Assembly: GCA_021234155.1 (NCBI GenBank)
Contig: JAJEKV010000098.1
Location: 547,084 to 611,083 of the forward strand
Direction: 5' to 3'
DNA: 64,000 nt
From: Isoetes taiwanensis
Lineage: Eukaryota; Streptophyta; Lycopodiopsida; Isoetales; Isoetaceae
A model generated the notes under the pieces. The model did not search any database, had not been told where the DNA came from, and saw only the letters and a program-made list of their open reading frames with translations. Of this stretch, positions 61,404-64,000 are shown piece by piece; position 1 is the first letter of the stretch, and each line of letters opens with the position of its first letter. The position numbers were made by a program, and so were the translations under genes.

Positions 61404-61822
61404 GGCCCTTTTTCCACGGTAGTCTTATCTCTAAAAGTCATATATTTTATCCAATGATGTTTGACCACCTATTGTCTTAAAAGTAAATCACTTTTCCACT
61501 ATAAAAATAAGACATGTCTTATTTAGGTTCGGAATAGGTTTGGATACCAAATGGAGTCTTATTTTATTCCGGGGGATTTCCCCCGCCATAAAATAAGACA
61601 CCTAGTCTTATTTGAATATATAACTAAAAATAACTAAAAATAAAACGTGTCTTATTTTTTCAAGCTTTTCCACTAGCATTTTAGTGGTGTCATATTTTAT
61701 GACTACCATGCAGTGGAAAAACAAGTTTAGATTTGTGTGTCTCATTTTAGCCTTGGAGTCACAAATGGTGTCTTATATGGTATATGACAGCCATATTTTG
61801 TGACTGCTGTGGAAAAAGGGCC
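61404..61822. mobile_element. MITE with TAA target duplication (PIF/Harbinger-like)
   Basis: The ends are GGCCCTTTTTCCAC and its inverse GTGGAAAAAGGGCC, flanked by TAA at 61401-61403 and 61823-61825. The 419-bp interior is AT-rich with further internal inverted repeats (AAATAAGAC / GTCTTATTT and CTTTTCCACTA). A 3-bp TWA duplication is typical of Tourist-type MITEs. Confidence 0.85.
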
Positions 61823-62088
61823 TAAACCAATCTATAATTCACCAGAGCAAGCATGGAAAGCTGGACCAAAGAGCAGTTGGACAAGTTTGGATTGCATAAT
61901 CATCCGAATATTTGTTTTTCAAGAGTCGGGAGCAAAGCTGACCAACCGTTAACCCTTATGCAAGTGTATATTGTATATAATCATTCGAATATTTATTTTT
62001 CAAGAAATAGTCTTAAGTGATTATTCTTTCTTAGGAATCTGCAAAAGCTTCATTTTATATGATTGATCCTCAGCTTGGGCTAGAGTAT

Positions 62089-62323
62089 ATTATCCGGCCC
62101 CCCTGTGGCCCCCCTGTCACAGGCATGGTATTATCCGGCCCCCCTTCTGTGTATTTCTCTGTTGTATTGGAGGAGTTGAAGAGGTATTGGTGCAGGTTTA
62201 GGGTTCGACAAGGCTGCAGGATGGTTTTTTGTCCGGGTTTGGGTTCGCGGGCCTGGCTCATGCCCTGGCCGGGAGGGGCTGGATAATACCATGCCTGCGG
62301 ATGGGGGGGTGGGGCCGGATAAT
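62089..62323. mobile_element. Small MITE with GC-rich inverted termini
   Basis: It begins ATTATCCGGCCCC and ends GGGGCCGGATAAT. A second nested pair, GGCATGGTATTATCC and GGATAATACCATGCC, makes a strong hairpin. About 235 bp, with no coding capacity; part of the interior (TAGGGTTCGACAAGG) is unrelated. The target duplication is unclear, possibly TA. Confidence 0.8.
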
Positions 62324-62719
62324 AAACTTGATCCCCGCAAACAATGTCACCAATCTTTAGCTCTGTTTCGATCTTTAACTATTATGGCCGATTGTATCTG
62401 CCAAATAGATCTTGAGCTTTACAATTGGGAATAGCTTACGACCATAGCAAGTAGGGAAGAATGGTTAAATATGACAGAGCTTTTGAGCGAGGTCTGTTCC
62501 GTGAAAATGTTGCCGATGCTCACATGAATTGCTCCAGATAATCATTGTGATCAAACCACTTCCCCTCTAAGGAAGAGTAAATGCTCTGCTATACCGACAA
62601 TGCATCTCGAGAGATTTTAGAATTTTTATTTTCTGGTTATTGATCTGGGCCGTCCATCTTGAATCCAACGCTCAACATGCACAGTCCGATGTCTTTATGA
62701 ACAAACTAACTACAAATTA

Positions 62720-63005
62720 GAAATGGGGTAGAAATAGGGAGGGGAAAGGAGGGGAGGGGAGGGGAAAGGGGGGTAAAGAAAAGGGGAAAAAAGGAAAAAA
62801 GGGAAGAGAAAAAGTCGGTTAGAAAAAGAGGAACGAAAAATGGGAAAGGAGAAATAGAAGGGGAGGGGAAAGGAGGGGAGGAGAGGGGAAAGGGGGGTAA
62901 AGAAAAAGGGAAAAAAGGAAAAAAAAAAACATGTAGGGAAAATGAGAAATGGGAAAAGGAAAAAGAAAAGTGTGTACGGAAAAGAGAAAAAAGGGATACA
63001 TGGGA
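62720..63005 (+). repeat. Purine-rich tandem repeat, two ~122-bp units
   Basis: Almost pure G/A on the plus strand. A unit with GGGGAAAGGAGGGGAGG and GGGGAAAGGGGGGTAAAGAA occurs at about 62738 and again at about 62860. The opposite-strand Pro/Ser/Phe open frames are artefacts. G runs of 4-6 could form G-quadruplexes or triplex DNA. Confidence 0.85.
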
Positions 63006-63127
63006 TAGAGGGAAGGGAAGAGGGTGTCGAATGCACAACTGGGTTTGGTTTCTATTATATTAGATTTATGAAAAGGAGTCTGAGTTGAACAATCTCGTTC
63101 ACACAAGCTCCCAACTTATGCCCAGCA

Positions 63128-63391
63128 ATGCTGGGCACCATTACTAGTTATGGTCATATTTATGTATCATGGTGGATGTCTGTTGGTTGTGACTATACAG
63201 GTTGCTTAACTAAATGTTGGCGACCTAATCTATCAGATCCATCAAGGTATGAGAAGTTAGATGTTATACATTATGCATGGGATGCAAATGGCAAAAGACC
63301 CAAGACTATTCAGATTCCAAAATACATTGTTGACATGTGGGGGGATATAGCATTAGCTAAAGATTCTCAATCTCAGTCATGTTCTCGATAA
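63128..63391 (+). CDS. Hypothetical 87-residue ORF, unrecognised
   Basis: The frame contains SWWMSVGCDYTGCLTKCWRP, SRYEKLDVIHYAWDANGKRP and TIQIPKYIVDMWGDIALAKD, a protein-like composition. It ends QSQSCSR before a stop. Four Cys and several Trp suggest a small structured domain. I do not know the family. It may be the 3' end of a larger broken gene, because a start at 63128 is not supported by context. Confidence 0.35.
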   Translation: MLGTITSYGHIYVSWWMSVGCDYTGCLTKCWRPNLSDPSRYEKLDVIHYAWDANGKRPKTIQIPKYIVDMWGDIALAKDSQSQSCSR

Positions 63392-63454
63392 TCGTGTATG
63401 TAATTTCTCTTGCTATAATGGAATGCATCAATAGCTATATTTAGTTGGCATTTT

Positions 63455-64000
63455 TTGATGTAATACTTCAACATTTTGGTATAATACTTAAGCATTTTGG
63501 ACAATTAATACTCAGGTTCGATACATCAGATAATATTCATTATGCTTATACATCCTTACATCTTTAGTAGGTGCTTATACATCATTACATCTGATGCACA
63601 CACATTATAGGTGCACACATTATTGATGGCATACAGTCAATGATCACTCATCAACCTCTGCTAAGGTGATCCCATTCATCTCGTAGGTATGGCGCTCAGA
63701 AAGCCAAACAAGGTGGATCACAACACGATGAAACCCGAGGCAATCATACTCATGACCATTAGCTTTGGATTGTAGGTAGGGATCAATGTGAACACCCCTT
63801 ATAACGCATCCAACAAGATCATTGTAGCTCATGGAGCAAGTAATAGTCTCGATGTGATCTGGACGAGTAGGCAGATAAGCCATGGGAGATGAATGACTTT
63901 TATCACTGAATGGAGTTGCTTTTATAGTCATTGTAGCATTATTGATATAATACTTCATTATTGGTATTATACTTCAGCATTATTGGTATAATACTTCAGC
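63455..64000 (+). repeat. ATAATACTTCAGCATTATTGG minisatellite pieces
   Basis: The phrase GGTATAATACTTNAGCATT recurs at about 63478 and three times at 63940-64000, running off the window edge. Between these, TACATC(C/A)TTACATCT is repeated near 63545-63590. The minus-strand frame 63644-63958 is not assignable. Confidence 0.6.

Noticed and set aside
62706-63106. Pro/Ser/Phe-rich 95-110 residue frames on the minus strand
   Set aside because: They translate the G/A-rich tandem repeat. Three overlapping frames are open at once, which shows base composition and not coding.

Overview
This is nuclear DNA from a land plant, most likely a fern. The best evidence is a plastid-derived block at about 15.6-17.2 kb (ndhJ-ndhK-ndhC). 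Its codons look like unedited plastid DNA: conserved Phe, Leu and Ser positions are encoded as Ser and Pro (TCC, CCC, CCG), and ndhJ has ATG followed at once by TAG. That mix of C-to-U sites and a probable U-to-C stop repair is typical of ferns and hornworts. Spliced GT-AG genes, plant-type PPR debris, copia and LINE retroelements, MITEs and long microsatellites fit a large, repeat-rich plant genome. The species cannot be fixed from the sequence alone.

Layout. 0.9-21.5 kb is one Ty1/copia element on the minus strand (LTRs at 1171-1834 and 20609-21287, PBS next to the right LTR, polypurine tract next to the left one). It has been split by at least three blocks: 2.3-4.0 kb (poly-A-tailed retro-insert plus unknown DNA), 4.8-9.0 kb (decayed LINE) and 9.2-18.0 kb (an Hsp70-like pseudogene, a PPR pseudogene, the plastid block and one arm of a foldback element). 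Its reverse transcriptase has lost catalytic residues. 21.5-24 kb holds tRNA-like SINE heads and a perfect (AAT)n tract. 24.1-29.5 kb is bounded by roughly 190-bp inverted repeats and may be a Mutator-like element carrying exon-like pieces and a foldback MITE. 30-38 kb is the most unusual part: a decayed transposase-like gene on the plus strand (motifs DFSKNYT, SDGCGPQFKS, GHGK/HHDGEG) converges on a spliced minus-strand gene with a basic N-terminus, coiled coil, RING-like finger and Ulp1-type cysteine protease. 41.2-44.5 kb is an L1-type LINE with a largely open RT reading frame. Just beyond it, 44.54-44.74 kb is a dense cluster of heat-shock elements with a TATA box, followed by an unrecognised transcription-unit-like stretch. 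52-55.4 kb is a second decayed LINE bracketed by two (CT)n tracts.

The one clearly intact host gene is IMP3 (58694-59670, plus strand, five exons, 182 residues), a U3 snoRNP protein of ribosome biogenesis, with a telo-box upstream and a poly-A signal downstream. After it come a copia RT scrap, a diverged duplication, two MITEs, a G/A-rich tandem repeat and a short unknown ORF. Apart from IMP3 and possibly the Ulp1 and heat-shock-element loci, the window is a nested record of mobile-element insertion and decay. Family assignments rest on motif recognition by eye; no database search was run.
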